Source of the DNA: Unio delphinus
Taxonomy: Eukaryota > Mollusca > Bivalvia > Unionida > Unionidae
Length of the DNA: 64,000 nt
Assembly: GCA_029339505.1 (NCBI GenBank)
Contig: JAQISU010001239.1
Location: forward strand, 6,085,001-6,149,000
Reading direction: 5' to 3'
Below, in pieces: positions 58,216-64,000 of this stretch. The stretch's first letter is position 1; every line of letters begins with the position of its first letter. The notes under the pieces are model-generated. The model was not told where the DNA came from, ran no database searches, and was given only the letters and a program-made list of their open reading frames with translations. The position numbers and the translations under genes were made by a program.

Positions 58216-61122
<2,907 letters not shown>

Positions 61123-61181
<59 letters not shown>
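61123..61181. repeat. (TA)n microsatellite
   Basis: About 58 bp of TA. Confidence 0.95.
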
Positions 61182-61184
<3 letters not shown>

Positions 61185-62880
61185 GTCACATGAACTAAAA
61201 ATAAATGATTAGATCCGAAGTATTATTGTACATGTATGTAAACCTTTCATGAGCATATTCGTCAGAAAATATGTCTTTGTATCAAAATTGATATATCTTC
61301 TACTTTACGTTGAGAATGTGATATAAATGTCATCAAATATAATTCGCTATCACTCTATATTTAGGCATTCGCATGGACGATGAAACTGGTGTTATTCTGG
61401 TTTAATCATCTGCGAGAGTCAGCTAAGCCAACTTTGTCCAATTAAGCAAAAAAAATGCAGAAATTGACTTCAGAAACCCTCAAGTGTTATTGTTTTTTTA
61501 TTGTTATTTCTTAACAAAATGTTTCCTTTTCAAACCAAAGCATTATACTCCATATGTATATCAAAAGTAAGTGCAGACTTTGAATACAATATTTCATTGT
61601 CGTTGCTGAATTTGGGAAATAATGAATAGCTATATTACTGAAATTAAATATGACTATCTTGGATTATAAATTGAAATCTGTATTTGAATGAAACATGCAT
61701 TCCCAGGCGAAGAGCACAAACGAAGATGAATTGTAGTATTCAGCTTTTGCGCATATTTATTTCATTGCATGTGTAAATAATTTGTAAATAATTTGAACTG
61801 TACGTCAACAGATAATGTTCAGATTCAACTTAATTTATCAATAAATTGACGTTTGAATTAGGAAACCTTGTAAACAGCGAATGTATAATATTGCACAAGC
61901 TTTTATAAAATTTATATTTTCATTCAAAGAGAGGACATTACCGATGATTGACTACACGTTAAAATGTTACATATAAGAACTAAAACTTAAACACCAGGAT
62001 ACTTGGAAGAATTTGGAATATATTCAAGTACAAATATATTATGTTTGGGTGTTCTTAAAGGTAAAAGAGAGAGGCAGTCAAACAGAAGAAGAGAGAATCG
62101 TTGTTGTTGTTGTATCCTTGTTCACATCGCACGAGTCATGCCAACATTTTGTGATACTGATGTAAAAGTGAAAAGTTGATAAGCCTCAGCTTGAAAGTAA
62201 ACAACTAACAAAACGAGTGCCTCAAATTGGTCCACTACGTGTAACGACATGGAAGATTTGTATATTGCATCTTCACCTTTTTTTACCATATCGATATTTA
62301 AATGTATATGATAAGATTGGTGAGTTAATAATAATATAATTAATAATCATTATAAACATTTTTTAAAAATCTCTCCGAGATATCATCAGTTTCTGAAAAC
62401 ATATCGTAAACTGGCTAGGAACAGCAAATGTCCTCGTTAAAAGCAGACTTCATGACTTTTTGATAATGATAACATAATAAACTTAAAACAAACATCAGCT
62501 ATATCAACCTATGTTTGCTCTAATATAGCCAACAGGAAACAATCTTCAAGAACAGAACTAGCAGCAGAAGGGGGTCGAATGACCTAAAAAAAAAAGGTGG
62601 CATATACCTTGAGGACAGGCGGATCCCCTCCGAATCAAGGCTGCATTGCAATTTCCAGACCATGTAAGAGTGATGCTTCTAACTGTGGCAATGATTATTT
62701 ATTAGTTACCAACGGGCAATATGAGTCTTGTATGAAAATAGCATAATAAAATGACTGCGACCAAGCTGATAGACATTGATTAAACTGAAATCAAAATATG
62801 TAATGTCAACTGACCGGTGGTCTGTAATTAAACCGTTGATGTAATAATAATAATGAAAGACTGCTCTTACTATGGAATCA
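61182..62880. other. AT-rich DNA, nothing recognised
   Basis: No gene seen and no copy of the viral termini found. Confidence 0.5.
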
Positions 62881-62910
62881 AATACAGCTAAATTAGCTCT
62901 TAAATTCAGT

Positions 62911-63985
62911 TAAGAAATATATTCCAGTCCGTACTTCTGTCACACAGCATCTACAGCGTCGTCAGGAAGCTAAAGTGGAATTTACAGAAGGTGCATAACA
63001 GTTATTTAAACCTGCCACAAAAACCACTAAAGATCTTTTTCCATCATTGGGTATCGATTGAAGGCCGTGCTGAGATCAGTGATATAAGGGAACTTGTTAC
63101 ACCAGAAAGAGAAAAGAAACCAAAATAAGTTTTTCAAATTAAAAAAACACCTGCCAAATTTACCAAACAAGATGGTAAAGAAATTCGTGAACACCATATA
63201 GCGATTCATGCAGCAGTATATTCAATTAGATTTGACTTATTCGATCAATGACTCGCCGATGTTTTAAATCAACTGAATTTGTTTATGCTTTGAATGTAGC
63301 ATGGTAAAAGACAAATCAGCAGTGAATATAAGAATGAATTTTAAACACTTGAGAATCAAGTCAAAGAAGCCAGAACAGCGCCGTTATATGTTATCATCGG
63401 AAATATCACCATTCAGTTCAGGGGATAAAACAAATTATATAAAATTCTCAACGTAGACCTGAAAATGTCAGGGTGATAAATTCACGTTTACCAATTCATA
63501 AAGCAATCTAATAAGATGGATACCTGATGTTATTAAAGGTGTATTCAGAAGGATACCCCCCCCCCCAAAGGCTATCCGGATTAAACAACCATTCTGCATG
63601 AAAGCCATCAAAGTGTCTCGTGATAAGGGTATTGTCACTGCTGGTGATGTTGCTGATAATGCATTCTCTGTAACCAAAGTCAGGCTCGCAGGATTAGTAC
63701 GACGTCAGCCACAGCCGGTAAAACTGCCCAACACCAAAGTGATGGCAGCAGGTGTCGGTAAAATAATAAAATCACGCTCCAAATGAGAGGTTGCAATAAT
63801 AGCTGGCGGGCCATCTCTGACAAAACAAGCCGTGGCCGAGAAAGAAAAAATATAACGTAAAATATACACGTAAAAAACCGGGTGATGTTGATTTGTCTGT
63901 GGATGTGGCGCGAGATGAGCATGCTGGCCTTATGAGTCTCACTGGGGATCACAAGGATGAAGTTATAGTTTTTTATGATTAGCAA
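62911..63985 (+). pseudogene. Second virus-like remnant, related to gene 1 of the viral element; cut by window edge
   Basis: A plus frame at about 62917-63055 reads 'KYIPVRTSVTQHLQRRQEAK' and, after a stop, 'QLFKPATKTTKDL', matching gene 1 at 15287 ('CLPVRDSF', 'LQQL', 'EQLFKPKTTATDKI'). Further on are coding-like stretches: 'KEIREHHIAIHAAVYSIRFD' (about 63180-63235) and a 62-codon open frame at 63598-63786 ('SRDKGIVTAGDVADNAFSVT'). Stops are common. A poly-C run at about 63558 marks a likely frame break. The later stretches match nothing I know. Confidence 0.5.
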
Positions 63986-64000
63986 AGACGTTCAATATTA

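Overview
Eukaryotic nuclear DNA: AT-rich, intron-bearing, dense in (TA)n, (CATA)n, (CA)n, (GA)n and (AAT)n arrays and full of decayed transposable elements. tRNA-derived SINEs, one ending in a (CAAA)n tail after a body of a type I associate with molluscs, suggest a marine invertebrate, probably a mollusc or another lophotrochozoan; the species cannot be read from the window.

Layout. 1-2.8 kb: a tandem duplication whose second copy is split by a complete solo LTR with a 5-bp target duplication, then a SINE. 2.8-12.5 kb: gene-poor, with faint Ty3/gypsy remnants. 12.5-14.9 kb: a dead Mutator-like (MULE) transposon with FLYWCH-type zinc finger and ~110-bp terminal inverted repeats. 14.95-26.36 kb: an 11.4-kb Maverick/Polinton (adinto-like) endogenous viral element with inverted termini and a 5-bp CATAA target duplication. 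It carries decayed copies of a capsid protein, an adenain-type cysteine protease, a probable penton-like protein, hydrophobic and coiled-coil virion-type proteins, part of a protein-primed-type PolB, a parvovirus-like PLA2/zinc-ribbon gene and a packaging ATPase. No integrase is visible and PolB is truncated.

26.5-40.6 kb: a LINE fragment, then the one apparently intact cellular gene, an ADP-ribosylglycohydrolase (ARH/DraG family) of eight exons (30247-40555, about 487 aa). Its first two exons are duplicated just upstream (27545-28943); the upstream first exon carries an in-frame 76-codon deletion that removes the start of the catalytic core. A third, degenerate first exon lies at 57.9-58.2 kb.

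40.8-47.7 kb: degenerate ~140-bp tandem repeats and a pair of 1.3-kb inverted-repeat arms around a spacer with SINEs and a large CATA array. 49.6-57.6 kb: nested LTR retrotransposons on the minus strand, one with integrase upstream of reverse transcriptase (Gmr1-like order). 62.9-63.99 kb: a second virus-like remnant, cut by the window edge, whose first part resembles the first gene of the 15-26 kb element.

All viral and transposon genes here are interrupted by stops and frameshifts; only the ADP-ribosylglycohydrolase looks able to make a full protein.
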